Shown: positions 17,461 through 26,496, numbered from the stretch's first letter. The stretch: 64,000 nt of DNA from CBDANO01 sp965197665 (GCA_965197665.1 CBDANO010000005.1:558001-622000), one strand, 5' to 3'. The notes: a model not told the origin generated them from the letters alone. Numbers and translations: made by a program.

Positions 17461-18490
17461 TGTTGGCAACCAGCAAAAATGGGACAGTGTGAGACCCTAG
17501 AGATCAGGGACCTGATTAAGGTCTAGCCAGCTCCCTTAGGGCCCTGTTGTGTCGTCTTCGCCGTTGGATTGTCTGGGCTTGCACCTCCTTCCTCCGTCGT
17601 AGAATCTCCTCTCTTCTGCCCCGTAGCACATCCGAAGGTGTCACGTTGCCCAGGGCCTTGTGGTAGCGCCGGTAGTTGTAGTAGCTGACGAAGGCCACGA
17701 TGGCCGCCTCCAAGTCGGAAGGCACCTCATACGGCAGCTGGTTCACGTCACGCTTGAGGGTCTGGTGGTAGCGCTCCAGCTTGCCGTTGGTCTGCGGGTG
17801 GAAGGGCGTTGCCAGTATGTGTTTGATTCCCACCATGCCCAGGTAGTCCCTGAAGGCCCGGGATACATAGCCTGAGCCGTTGTCGCTCAGCAGCTTGGTC
17901 CGGTCTTCTATCGGCACCTGGTCCATGCCTGTCCTGTCCACCGCCTCCTGGACCACTTCTATGAAGGAGTCCGATGTCATGTCTCTCTGAAGCTTGTGGG
18001 CCAGAATGAATCGGGAGTAGTCGTCCATGACGGTGACCATGTAGTAGTAGCCCCAGCCCACCACCCTGAAGTAGGAGGCATCGGTGGCCCACATCTGGTG
18101 GGGGCCGGTGGTCTTGCGATGGTACTCCTTACCCGCAGCCAGCCGCATCTCAGGCCTCTTCACCAGCCCCTCCCTGCGCAGGATGCGGTAGACCGTAGAC
18201 TCTGATACGGAGAAACCCATGTTGTCGGTGGTCCATGCGGCCAACTGCCGGCAGCTCAGGTCTGGCATATCCCTGGCTGCCGACAGAACGGAGTCGATCT
18301 CCTGGGAAGTCAGCTTGTTCCATGGGGGATTGCCGCCTCCCACGTCGTCCTCAAGTCCTTGCTGCTCCTTCCGTCTCAGCCACCGGTAGTAGGTGCTCCT
18401 GGGGACTCCTAGCTCACCTAGGGCCCTGCGTTTAGGGAGGCCGGAGGAAGCCACCTTGTCCAGCACCCCCGCCTGCTTCAGCTCTCCGTT
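17461..18490 (-). mobile_element. IS3-type element, copy 2 (5' part truncated)
   Basis: Same element as copy 1 but inverted and inserted into it. Its terminal end is at 17461. Its orfA side is cut at 18490 by the IS21 element that follows. The two copies make a large inverted repeat: roughly 17040-17460 against 17765-18200. Confidence 0.75.
17516..18466 (-). CDS. IS3-type transposase OrfB (copy 2)
   Basis: Integrase-core transposase of 316 residues: HTH_21-like region (YRILRREGLVKRPEMRLAAG), then the DDE core with MWATDASYF (first Asp), LLSDNGSGYVSRAF (second Asp) and PQTNGKLERYHQTLKRDV (Glu), and a basic C-terminus. The frame continues upstream of the apparent start (ELKQAGVLDKVASSG), where OrfA would join by frameshifting, but the IS21 insertion at 18491 removes that part. 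The core looks intact, but expression as an OrfAB fusion is no longer possible. Confidence 0.88.
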   Translation of the reverse strand: MLDKVASSGLPKRRALGELGVPRSTYYRWLRRKEQQGLEDDVGGGNPPWNKLTSQEIDSVLSAARDMPDLSCRQLAAWTTDNMGFSVSESTVYRILRREGLVKRPEMRLAAGKEYHRKTTGPHQMWATDASYFRVVGWGYYYMVTVMDDYSRFILAHKLQRDMTSDSFIEVVQEAVDRTGMDQVPIEDRTKLLSDNGSGYVSRAFRDYLGMVGIKHILATPFHPQTNGKLERYHQTLKRDVNQLPYEVPSDLEAAIVAFVSYYNYRRYHKALGNVTPSDVLRGRREEILRRRKEVQAQTIQRRRRHNRALRELARP

Positions 18491-18527
18491 TGTCCCGCGT
18501 CAACTATTTGTGCCGAATAGTCGTCGA

Positions 18528-19310
18528 TTAGTTTTGCCGGTTCACCTCCTGTGGCTGTCCCCGTTGCTGGGCTGCATCAGTCCGGTAGCTGGGGACGTCA
18601 AACTCGAGGATGACGGAGTGGTGCACCACCCGGTCGATAGCCGCGGCGGTGGCCATGGGGTTGGCAAAGATGCGCTCCCACTCGGAGAAGACCAGGTTTG
18701 ACGTTATGCCCAGGGATCTCCGTTCGTAGCGCTCGGCGATGAGGGTGAAGAGCACCTCGGACTCCTCGGCCCCCTGGGGCAGATAGCCCAGGTCGTCCAG
18801 GAGCAGGAAATCGAAGTTGTCCAGCTTGCGGAGCCGGCGGGGCAGGTCCAGGTCACGCTTGGCGGCGAGGAGTTCCTGCACCAAGCGGTAGGCTGGAGCA
18901 AAGAGGACGGAGTGGCCGGCTTCTACCAGCCGGTGGCCCAGGGCGCACAGGGCATGGGTCTTGCCGGTGCCGGGCAGTCCGAAGGCCAGGACGTTGACGC
19001 CGTGCTCCACGAAACCGCCCTGGGCCAGATGGTCCAGTTGCTGGCGCAGCGCCAAGGGCATCCGGTGGTGCTCGAAGGTTTCCCAGGTCTTGCCCAAAGG
19101 CAGCCTGGATTCCCGAAGCAGCCGGAGGATGCGTCGCTGGCGGCGGTCCTCAGCTTCCTGCTCCAGCACCTCAAGCAGGGTGGGCAGGGCGTCGCCGTGG
19201 CCTGCCTCGGTGAAACGCGAAATGGTTTCCGCCGCCACCGTGGGCAGCTTGAATTGGTGGCACAGCTGGCCGATACGTTCCTGCACGACGCTGGTGTCGG
19301 TGTTCATCAT
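18528..19310 (-). CDS. istB: IS21 helper ATPase IstB (second type)
   Basis: AAA+ helper protein of 260 residues. Walker A is GLPGTGKTHAL near residue 105 and Walker B is FLLLDDLGYLPQ near residue 170; ITSNLVFSEWERIF is the sensor region typical of IstB. It overlaps istA by four bases at 19307-19310. It is only distantly related to the IstB proteins at 125 and 22728. Confidence 0.93.
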   Translation of the reverse strand: MMNTDTSVVQERIGQLCHQFKLPTVAAETISRFTEAGHGDALPTLLEVLEQEAEDRRQRRILRLLRESRLPLGKTWETFEHHRMPLALRQQLDHLAQGGFVEHGVNVLAFGLPGTGKTHALCALGHRLVEAGHSVLFAPAYRLVQELLAAKRDLDLPRRLRKLDNFDFLLLDDLGYLPQGAEESEVLFTLIAERYERRSLGITSNLVFSEWERIFANPMATAAAIDRVVHHSVILEFDVPSYRTDAAQQRGQPQEVNRQN

Positions 19311-20809
19311 CCACCCACCGCCGCCACTGACAGACTGCTCGTGAGCAGGCCGTCGTAGATTTTCAGGTCCGGCTGCCCGGACCAGGCCAGCGCCGGGGCC
19401 TCGGGAGGCTTGGGCTCGGCCAGGTCCCGGACCTGGGTGTAGTCGAAGGGCTCACCCACCTCCAGCAGCAACGACAGGGCGCTGTCCACCGTGGCCTCCA
19501 TGGTCGTGGCCGCCAGGTGCAGGATCCGCACGTACTCCACGTCGGCACGCTCGCCGCGCCACTCCTTTAGCGCGTCGTAGGCCAGCCGGAAGGGCATGGT
19601 GGGAAACAGCTGCTCACGGAAGCGGTAGCGAGCGAAGGCTCCGGGCTTGCGCACCAGCGAGCCGATGACGTGGCGGTAATTGACGTTGGCCTCCCCTGCG
19701 CCACGCACCCGCGCCATGCCCTCCACCAGGTGGCCCTTGTAGTACACTTCCACCCAGTCGGGGTACAGACGGATCTGCACTTCCTTGCCGATGAGACGGG
19801 AGGGCACGCTGTAGCTATGTCCCGCTACCTGGATGGTGCTCCACTTGCGCACCTTGGACTGGTAGTTGACGTATTCCGGCATGGGAGCTGGCGGCAGGGG
19901 CCGTAGGCAAGCCATTTCCTGCTCCAGCTTCCCCCTCACCAGGCGATTGCGCTTCTCGACCATCTGCTGGACGAAGCCGGCGTAATCGTCGGCGGTGTGG
20001 AAATCGCGGCTGCCACGCAGGATGAGGGCCTGGTCCACGGCATCCTTGAGGCGATAATGTCCCTGCTCGGCTATGCCGTTTTCATGGCTCTGGCCACGAT
20101 TGATGCGGGTGGAGCGCAGGCCGTAGTGGTCCAGGAGAGCGGCGTAATTGTCGTTTAGTGCGCGGCCGCGGCTGCGGCGCATCTCGTGGGTGGCGGCAGA
20201 CGTATTGTCGCTGCGCACCACCTCCGGGACACCGCCCAAAGCCCAGAGGGCGGCCTGCAGTCCCTGCTGTAATGCCAGGAAGGTCTCGCTGGTGGCGACC
20301 TCTGCGTAACGCCACCCCGAGTGGCTGAGAATCATCTGGAACAGCTGGTGGGGATAGATCTGGCCAGCGACGGTCACGCCCAGGGCATTGCAGTGGGTGA
20401 AGTCGAACTGGGCTTCCCGGCCCGGCGGATGCTCCTGGGGAAAGTACACCTCCTGATCGGGACCGTTCAGCGCTCGCCAGTCCTGTAATCGTCGTTGCAG
20501 GGTACGCAGTTGCGAGGCACTGAACCGGCCGGGATGCCGCTCCTCCAACCATTCGATAATTGTCGTTGCTTTCAGCTTGCCCGCTGGATCACCTTGCAAC
20601 AGGGGCTCAATTTCCTCCTCCCAAATCCCGTCGAAGGGGTCGGGCCGGGTGCGCCACCAGCGATCCTGGCTGGTCTCCGACGGCAACGGGCCGCTCTGCC
20701 ACTTGCGCGCCGATCGCACGCTCATCCCAGACATGGCCGCCGCCGTCTCCTGGGTCTTTCCTTTCATAAGTCTCTGCCTCAGTAGCCTGACTTGTCGGTC
20801 TTTGATCAA
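19307..20809 (-). CDS. istA: IS21 transposase IstA (second type)
   Basis: Transposase of 500 residues, full length for IstA. It has an N-terminal helix-turn-helix (GKTQETAAAMSGMSVRSARKWQ), then the DDE core REAQFDFTHCNALG, VVRSDNTSAATHEMRR and SHENGIAEQGHYRLKDAVD, and a C-terminal beta domain with WSTIQVAGHSYSVPSRLIG. It looks intact, so this element may still be active. Confidence 0.93.
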   Translation of the reverse strand: MIKDRQVRLLRQRLMKGKTQETAAAMSGMSVRSARKWQSGPLPSETSQDRWWRTRPDPFDGIWEEEIEPLLQGDPAGKLKATTIIEWLEERHPGRFSASQLRTLQRRLQDWRALNGPDQEVYFPQEHPPGREAQFDFTHCNALGVTVAGQIYPHQLFQMILSHSGWRYAEVATSETFLALQQGLQAALWALGGVPEVVRSDNTSAATHEMRRSRGRALNDNYAALLDHYGLRSTRINRGQSHENGIAEQGHYRLKDAVDQALILRGSRDFHTADDYAGFVQQMVEKRNRLVRGKLEQEMACLRPLPPAPMPEYVNYQSKVRKWSTIQVAGHSYSVPSRLIGKEVQIRLYPDWVEVYYKGHLVEGMARVRGAGEANVNYRHVIGSLVRKPGAFARYRFREQLFPTMPFRLAYDALKEWRGERADVEYVRILHLAATTMEATVDSALSLLLEVGEPFDYTQVRDLAEPKPPEAPALAWSGQPDLKIYDGLLTSSLSVAAVGG

Positions 20810-20875
20810 TCCGGCACCTCCGTGCCGGAGGGTTTACCTCATCTCGACCGGCAAGAATAGTTGACGCTACCGGCA

Positions 20876-21388
20876 TTCCTTATTGTCGTCAATCACCCGG
20901 TCTTCAAGGCCAAAGTGGCTTTGGAGGTAGTGAAGGGCCAGGAGACGGTGGCCCAACTGGCCGCCCGGCACGAAGTCCACCCGGGCCAGATTCAGGCTTG
21001 GAAGAAAGCTCTCATCGAAGGAGCCGGCGGCGTCTTCGGCAACGGCCAGGAGAAGAAGGCCAAGAACGACGACGCCCTGGTCCCCCGGTTGTACCAGGAG
21101 ATCGGCCAGCTGAAGGTGGAGCGGGATTTCTTGGCCGAGAGGTCCGGTCCATGAGTCCGGGCCGGCGGCGGGAGATGGTGGACCGAGAGCATCCGAAGTT
21201 GCCGATAGTGCAGCAGTGCACCCTGCTGGGCGTCAGCCGTTCCAGCCTTTACTACCGTCCCAAGGCGGCCTCGGAAGAGGACCTGTCCCTGATCGGCGAG
21301 ATCGACCGGCAGTACCTGGAGACGCCCTTCTACGGGTCGAGACGGATGAGGGCCTGGCTGGGGAGGCGTGGGACAGGTAAGCCGGAAG
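20876..21388 (+). pseudogene. IS3-type orfA/orfB remnant between two IS21 elements
   Basis: OrfA part: FKAKVALEVVKGQETVAQLAARHEV followed by HPGQIQAWKKALIEGAGGVF, 20906-21154. OrfB part from 21151: MSPGRRREMVDREHPKLP, then SRSSLYYRPKA and YLETPFYGSRRMRAWLGRRG. OrfA lacks its normal beginning (cut by the IS21 at 20875), and OrfB stops after about 80 residues where the next IS21 begins at 21389. It belongs to a different IS3 subgroup from the copies at 16558 and 17461. Confidence 0.82.
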
Positions 21389-21450
21389 TGTTAGCGCCGA
21401 TGTAAAAATGAGCAAAATCGCCGAAATAGAATTGACCCACCTGAAAGCAG

Positions 21451-22731
21451 GTGCATCATCTACGGAGAATCCGTGGAGGTGCATTAGAGAGATTGATAAA
21501 GGTGGGAGAAGTGAAAGAGATATACGAGATGAAGGGGGCTGGCCGTTCGACCCGACAGATAGCGGAGAGGCTGGGGATTGCTCGAAACACGGTGCGCCGG
21601 TACTTGAGCACCCCGGAGACGATATTGCCCACTCCGCGGAGGCGTCGGGCTTCCAAGCTGGACGCCTATACCGCGTACATAGACCGCCGGATATCCGAGG
21701 GGCTGGAGAACTGTGTGGTGCTTCGGCGGGAGCTGCAGGATCTGGGCTACCGGGGAGGGTACTCCATTCTGAAGGCCTATGTGTCGCTGCGGCGGCAACG
21801 AGGCGGGCAGCCTCAGGCGACGGTGAGATTCGAGACAGCGCTGGGAGAGCAGGCCCAGGTAGACTGGGGCAGTTTCAGCTACGTGGGAGAGAAGGGGCAC
21901 AAGCACAGAATCTGGGCCTTCGTGATGGTGATGAGTTGGTCTCGGGCGATCTACGTCGAGTTCGTAAGGCGGGCGGACACGGGCAGCTTCCTCCAGTGTC
22001 ATGTCAACGCCTTTGAGCACTTTGGCGGTGTTCCCAGGCGCTGCCTCTACGACAACGCCAAGGTAGTGACCTTGGGTAGAGACGCCGAAGGGCATGTGGA
22101 GTGGAACGGGCGGATGGTGGACTTTGCCTTGCGAGTGGGCTTTGAGATGCGGCTGTGTCGGCCTTACCGAGCCCAGACGAAGGGCAAGGTAGAGAGTGGC
22201 GTGAAGTACGTGCGCGGCAACCTGTGGCCCAGCGTTCGCTTCACCGACTACGCCGACCTGAACCGGCAGGCTCTGGAGTGGTGCGACAGTGTGGCCAATC
22301 TACGGGTCCACGGCACCACCCATCGCATCCCTGGGGAGATGCTGGCCGAGGAGCGGCTGCACTTGGGGAAGCTGCCCCACCGGTCCACTCTGGCGCCGTA
22401 TCTGAGGGAAGACCGAATGGTGGCCCGGGATGGCTATGTCAGCTGGGAAGGGTCACGATACGGGGTACCTTGGAAATGGGCCGGCGCTATGGTGCAGGTG
22501 GGCCAACGTCTGGGCACCGTGGAGATCTGGGCCGGAGAGGACCGCATAGCGGTCCATCCCAGGGCACAGCAACCGGGCCAACGCTTCACCCTCCCTGACC
22601 AGTGGGAGGGACTGCCCTTGGGATCTGACAGGCCCCGCAGGCATGCCTTGGCGGTGCAGGTTCCCGTGGGCCAGGTGGAACGGCGACCGCTGGAGGTCTA
22701 CGAGTTGGTCGCCTCCGGAGGTGTGCGATGA
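21451..22731 (+). CDS. istA: IS21 transposase IstA (copy B)
   Basis: Transposase of up to 426 residues. It has a helix-turn-helix (RSTRQIAERLGIARNTVRRYL), a DDE core (QAQVDWGSFSY, RRCLYDNAKVVTL, TKGKVESGVKYVRGNLWP) and a C-terminal beta domain. IstA proteins normally begin close to VGEVKEIYEMKG, so the true start is probably TTG 21493 or GTG 21502 rather than GTG 21451, which lies in the terminal repeat region. It looks complete. Confidence 0.92.
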   Translation: MHHLRRIRGGALERLIKVGEVKEIYEMKGAGRSTRQIAERLGIARNTVRRYLSTPETILPTPRRRRASKLDAYTAYIDRRISEGLENCVVLRRELQDLGYRGGYSILKAYVSLRRQRGGQPQATVRFETALGEQAQVDWGSFSYVGEKGHKHRIWAFVMVMSWSRAIYVEFVRRADTGSFLQCHVNAFEHFGGVPRRCLYDNAKVVTLGRDAEGHVEWNGRMVDFALRVGFEMRLCRPYRAQTKGKVESGVKYVRGNLWPSVRFTDYADLNRQALEWCDSVANLRVHGTTHRIPGEMLAEERLHLGKLPHRSTLAPYLREDRMVARDGYVSWEGSRYGVPWKWAGAMVQVGQRLGTVEIWAGEDRIAVHPRAQQPGQRFTLPDQWEGLPLGSDRPRRHALAVQVPVGQVERRPLEVYELVASGGVR

Positions 22732-23555
22732 TCGCCATGGAACAGGCCCGCCAGCATCTGGAGACCCTGGGCCTCAAGCAGGCCGTGGAAGCTCTGGAGA
22801 ACTCTCTGGACGCCGCCGCCAGCAGGCAGCTGACTTACCCGGAGATGCTGGCTGAACTGCTGGAGGTGGAAGTATCCGCTCGCAGGGAGCGCTATCTATC
22901 CACCAGGACCAAGATGGCCCACCTGCCCTTCCAGCGCACATTGGAGCAGTTCGACTTCACCTTCCAGCCCTCCATCGACGAGCGGCAGGTCAAGGAGATG
23001 GCCAGCCTGGCCTTTGTGCCCGAGGCCACCAACATCCTGCTCCTTGGCCCTCCCGGCGTGGGCAAGACCCACCTGGCAGTGGCATTGGCCCTCAAGGCCA
23101 TTGAGAAGGGCTATGGAGCCTACTTCGTCCGCGCATATGACCTGATGGAGGATTTACGCAGGGCCAGGGCAGAGCACAGCCTGGACCGTCGCATGCGGGT
23201 CTACCTGGCTCCCAAAGTGCTGGTAGTGGACGAGTTCGGCATCTGGCCCTATGACCGGGACTCGGCCACCGCCTTATTCACCCTGGTGTCTGCCCGGTAC
23301 GAGCGAGGCAGCATCATCCTGACCTCCAACAAGGGCTTCGGCGAGTGGGGAGAACTCTTGGGCGACACGGTCATCGCCTCAGCCATCCTGGACCGGCTAT
23401 TGCACCATAGCCACGTGCTGAACATCCGGGGCGAAAGCTACCGGCTGAAGGAGAAACGACAAGCAGGATTGTTTAGCTCACACCAAGTATTCGGCGTGGG
23501 ATCAGGGGAAGCGACCGCGGAAAGCTCAAGGACTCCGGTGGTGGGTCAAAACTAA
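22728..23555 (+). CDS. istB: IS21 helper ATPase IstB (copy B)
   Basis: The 275-residue product is identical to the IstB at 125-952. Walker A GPPGVGKTH and Walker B VLVVDEFG are intact, and the start overlaps istA. The stop lies 80 bases before the right end of the element. Confidence 0.94.
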   Translation: MIAMEQARQHLETLGLKQAVEALENSLDAAASRQLTYPEMLAELLEVEVSARRERYLSTRTKMAHLPFQRTLEQFDFTFQPSIDERQVKEMASLAFVPEATNILLLGPPGVGKTHLAVALALKAIEKGYGAYFVRAYDLMEDLRRARAEHSLDRRMRVYLAPKVLVVDEFGIWPYDRDSATALFTLVSARYERGSIILTSNKGFGEWGELLGDTVIASAILDRLLHHSHVLNIRGESYRLKEKRQAGLFSSHQVFGVGSGEATAESSRTPVVGQN

Positions 23556-23593
23556 ACCGGCGATCGCCGGCAACAGACAGGGGTGGGTCAATT

Positions 23594-24427
23594 TTAGATC
23601 GGCGATGGTGGGTCAGAATTAAACCGGCGTTGACAGCCTAGGCTTCTTAGATGGTCGATGTAGCTCAAGACAAGGCTTTGTTCACGTCGGGTAGCCTCAA
23701 TTTCCTGGCTTGGGACGGAAACCTGAAACTGTTCAACGTGCTGTGTTTCGACCTCGACGACCTGGGTACGTGTTGGTTCGGCAAGTTGCACCGCTAGTAG
23801 TCCTCGCCCCTCCCTAATCGCTGTGGCAATAGCGACGAGCGCTTCCTCGTCTGATGCGTACCGCTCCCACACATCAGCGTCCCGCCTACCCACCCGTGTC
23901 AACCCCCGGCCGTGGTAGTTGGGGTTAATCGCGGCGAAATTCGCGAGCTTCATCGCAACACCGTTCGGGTTGCGGAAGCGGTCTACGTCTGGACGCTCGG
24001 CGTGGACCTCTAGGTCGTTGAGAACGCGCGAAAGGTCAACGACAGCCTGGTCCGCGTCATCTCGAAGCCCCGAGCGGAGGTAGAGGTCGAGTGCGAGTAT
24101 CAGTTCTTCCTCAGCCCAAGGGGGATTGCGGGGAGGCCTCTCGACATCGAACCCAAGAGATTCCAGAACACGGACCGCGCTGGCTTCGCCGTCCGGGAAG
24201 TCTTGTGGTAAAAGGGAACCGAGATCCGGCCGATCGTACCCATGCGCAACACCGACGACAGCCTTGGAGTCATAGCGCCGCCCCCCACGAATTAGAAAGT
24301 AGCCGCGTGCCTGCCCAAGGCCGGAGTGCTCTAGGAATGCTTCCCCGCCCATCCGATCGAACTCGACCATCGCGCGTTCCACACCTTGGGCTGTCACATC
24401 CCTTAATGCCACGGCAGATGCCTCCAA
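23594..24427 (-). pseudogene. ScoMcrA-like type IV restriction endonuclease, truncated by IS21
   Basis: The N-terminal part resembles the head domain of ScoMcrA-like HNH endonucleases, which cut modified (5-methylcytosine or phosphorothioate) DNA: VEFDRMGGEAFLEHSGLGQARGYFLIR and GGRRYDSKAVVGVAHGYDRPD. A second domain follows with PPWAEEELILALDLYLRSG and RNPNGVAMKLANFAAINPNYHGRGLTRVGRRD. Native sequence ends at 23636 after YIDHLRSLG; the last 14 residues come from the IS21 end. No HNH motif remains. The start is TTG 24427 or, better by family comparison, GTG 24412. Confidence 0.75.
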
Positions 24428-24505
24428 CTCACGGTCGCATCAGTCTACTCGGAACATTATCACGAAGTTCGTCGAAGGAGCGAGGACTACTCAATCAAGT
24501 CTCGC

Positions 24506-24669
24506 TCATGGCGCATTGAGTGCAAAGAGTTCCGCAGGCAGATTACTTCGCAGTTGGGTCAAAAGCTGTGATGCATCAATCACGAAATCGCAAAGTTCCA
24601 CCAGGTCTTCAATCTCAACTTCTACTGCGTGCCGATGAATAGCTTCAAATTCCTCGCGCGACAGGCCGA
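24506..24669 (-). pseudogene. Unrecognised coding fragment
   Basis: An open stretch of about 51 codons ending at 24506, with acidic, helix-like sequence (SREEFEAIHRHAVEVEIEDLVELCDFV). It has no start of its own and begins where an IS630 scrap ends. It may be the tail of an antitoxin or other small protein whose head was lost. I do not recognise the family. Confidence 0.35.
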
Positions 24670-24753
24670 GAACAGGTTGCGGGTTCCCTGGCTCCGGTAC
24701 TCGTAGTCCCATCGCAGCGGACGTCGCGGCTGGGGCGGTAGAACGGGCCGTTC
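24670..24753 (-). pseudogene. IS630 transposase scrap
   Basis: Twenty-eight codons (RPLRWDYEYRSQGTRNLF) match the middle of the IS630 transposase family and resemble the same region of the intact copy (ARQDYEYRREGTRNLF). The scrap lies between a truncated ATPase gene and an unrecognised fragment, in the same reading direction. It marks an old insertion followed by deletion. Confidence 0.7.
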
Positions 24754-25110
24754 CTACTCTGCCACTTCGTCTTGAAGCTCGAAGCGCACTCCCGTCTCAG
24801 TAAACGACAGCCGGTACCTAAGGGACATTGGTCCCTTCGGATATTCGATGGTCACTTCTATGACCGCCGTGGGAGTCTGTGCAGCCCCTTTCCAGAGCCA
24901 ATCGCGAATGCCCCCTCCCCTGCGGATCGGTTCCTGAAGGTCCCTAGGGGCGGCTGCCAGCAGCGACAGCGCTTCGATCAGGTTGGACTTACCGGAAGCA
25001 TTGGGCCCGATGATAACGTTCAGCGGTTCCAAGGGGAACGGCTGGTTGCCGCGGCCGTAGGAGAGTATGTTGTCCAAGCGGATGGTCTGAATAAAATTCT
25101 TGCCTTGCAT
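24754..25110 (-). pseudogene. AAA (RecF/SMC-like) ATPase, N-terminal fragment
   Basis: 118 residues with the Walker A region PLNVIIGPNASGKSNLIEALSLL at the start and a family-typical beginning (FIQTIRLDNILSYG). There is no Walker B, no signature and no coiled-coil part. Intact members of this type run to about 350-450 residues. The gene ends exactly where the IS630 scrap begins, so it is truncated. Full-length relatives are common in defence and toxin-antitoxin-like islands. Confidence 0.75.
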
Positions 25111-25122
25111 AGGCGACCTTCC

Positions 25123-26496
25123 TCAGCTGATGGACAGTTCCTTTTCCGTCTCACCCAACACTTGGTCGACGGCGTTGACGATCCTGTCGATCTCGTCGCG
25201 CCTCACGCACAAGGGAGGGGAAAGGACTATGGCCCCCCGGGGCCGCAGGATCATGCGACGCTCCTTGAATTTGTCGGCCAGCCTCTCTTCGAGCTTTAGC
25301 TCCGCCGGGAACCTCTCCTTGGTCCGGCGGTCTTGCACAATCTCCACGCAGGCCAACAGGCCAAGGCCGCGGACGTTTCCTATAACCGGGTGGTCATGCT
25401 CCAAGGCGTGGAGTTGGTCCAGTAGATAGGCGCCCATCCGCGCCGAGTTCTCCACCAGGTTCTCCTTCTCGATGATGTCGATGTTGGCCAGGGCCGCCGC
25501 GGCGCCCACCGGGTGGCCGCCGAAGGTCAGGGACATGGGAAAGATGTTGCTCGGCCCGGCGAAGGCGTCGGACACGTGCTTGCCCACCACGGCGGCGGCT
25601 ACGGGCAGGTAGCTGCTGACCAGCCCTTTGGCCACGGTCATGATGTCCGGCGTCACGTCCCAATGATCGACGCCGAACATCCTCCCGGTCCGGCCGAAGC
25701 CGCATATTACCTCGTCGGCGATGAGCAGCACGCCATAGCGGTCGCAGATCTGCCGCAGCATAGGCCAGTATTCGGGCCCGGGCACCGACGCCGCGTCGAT
25801 GGGGGTGTCGGCGCACACCGGCTCGGCGATGACGGCGGCAACGGTCTTCGGATCGTTGAAGACAATCAGGTCTTCGACGGCCTGAGCGCACCTGACGGCA
25901 ACCTCCGATGGGTTGTCGCCGCCCACTTCACAGCGGTAGGGATTGGGGTGGGGCGCGTAGAGCATCCCCGGAGGGGCCGGCTCGAAGTCGGCCCGGCCGC
26001 CGCGGCCTCCCAGCCAGGTGGTTATGCCCATGGCGCCGTGATAGGAGCCTTTGCGGCTTATGACCTTGTACCTTCCCCCCTCTCGGTTGCGCTTGTGGTA
26101 GGCCTTGGCGATCTTTATCGCCGTTTCGTTGGCCTCCGACCCTCCGGTGACCAGCCAACTCCGCTCCAAGTTGCCCGGCGTTATCTCGGCCAGCTTACGG
26201 CACAGGGCCGCCGCCGGAGGCGTGGTGGTGTACTTGGGAGTAAAGGTTATCTTCAGCATCTGCTCCAGGGCGGCCTCGGCTATTTCGTGCCGCCCGTAGC
26301 CGACGTTAACGTTCAGATACCCGCCGTTGACGTCCATCCAGGTGTTACCGTCGGTATCGACCACGTCTAGGCCTTTACCCTCGGCTATGATGATCGGGTC
26401 TCCTTCTTCCGCCATCTTGATCCAGTCGCGAAAGTGCATCCAGTTGTGCCGCAGCGACGACCTTCTCAGCTCCTCGGTGTCCATCGTTTGTACCAT
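25123..26496 (-). CDS. Class III aminotransferase 1 (PLP-dependent)
   Basis: Full-length fold-type I aminotransferase, 457 residues. Cofactor-binding segments are visible: SWLVTGGSEANETAIKIAKAYH, then ISRKGSYHGAMG, LLIADEVICGFGRTG with the PLP-pyridine aspartate, and DIMTVAKGL with the Schiff-base lysine. Members act on omega-amino acids such as beta-alanine, 4-aminobutyrate or taurine with pyruvate or oxoglutarate. The gene at 26552 encodes a close paralogue 55 bases upstream, so the two are probably co-transcribed. Confidence 0.9.
   Translation of the reverse strand: MVQTMDTEELRRSSLRHNWMHFRDWIKMAEEGDPIIIAEGKGLDVVDTDGNTWMDVNGGYLNVNVGYGRHEIAEAALEQMLKITFTPKYTTTPPAAALCRKLAEITPGNLERSWLVTGGSEANETAIKIAKAYHKRNREGGRYKVISRKGSYHGAMGITTWLGGRGGRADFEPAPPGMLYAPHPNPYRCEVGGDNPSEVAVRCAQAVEDLIVFNDPKTVAAVIAEPVCADTPIDAASVPGPEYWPMLRQICDRYGVLLIADEVICGFGRTGRMFGVDHWDVTPDIMTVAKGLVSSYLPVAAAVVGKHVSDAFAGPSNIFPMSLTFGGHPVGAAAALANIDIIEKENLVENSARMGAYLLDQLHALEHDHPVIGNVRGLGLLACVEIVQDRRTKERFPAELKLEERLADKFKERRMILRPRGAIVLSPPLCVRRDEIDRIVNAVDQVLGETEKELSIS

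Larger units (their letters stand above)
18491..20875 (-). mobile_element. Complete IS21-family element (second type)
   Basis: A minus-strand istA-istB pair flanked by inverted ends that share GCGTCAACTATT and begin TG (18491) and end CA (20875). It differs in sequence from the IS21 copies at 1 and 21389. It separates copy 2 of the IS3-type element from another IS3 remnant. I found no obvious target-site duplication. Confidence 0.78.
21389..23635 (+). mobile_element. Complete IS21-family element (copy B)
   Basis: Its ends are imperfect inverted repeats: TGTTAGCGCCG at 21389 and, at the right end, the reverse complement of TGTCAACGCCG. Both are followed inward by ATTGACCCACC. It contains istA and istB overlapping by four bases. 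Its right 1030 bases recur at the window start in the same orientation, 22,603 bases upstream. The right end falls inside a restriction-type gene. Confidence 0.9.

Noticed and set aside
1..23635. Prophage or integrative conjugative element
   Set aside because: No integrase of the tyrosine or serine type, no phage structural genes and no conjugation genes; all mobility genes are of insertion sequences.
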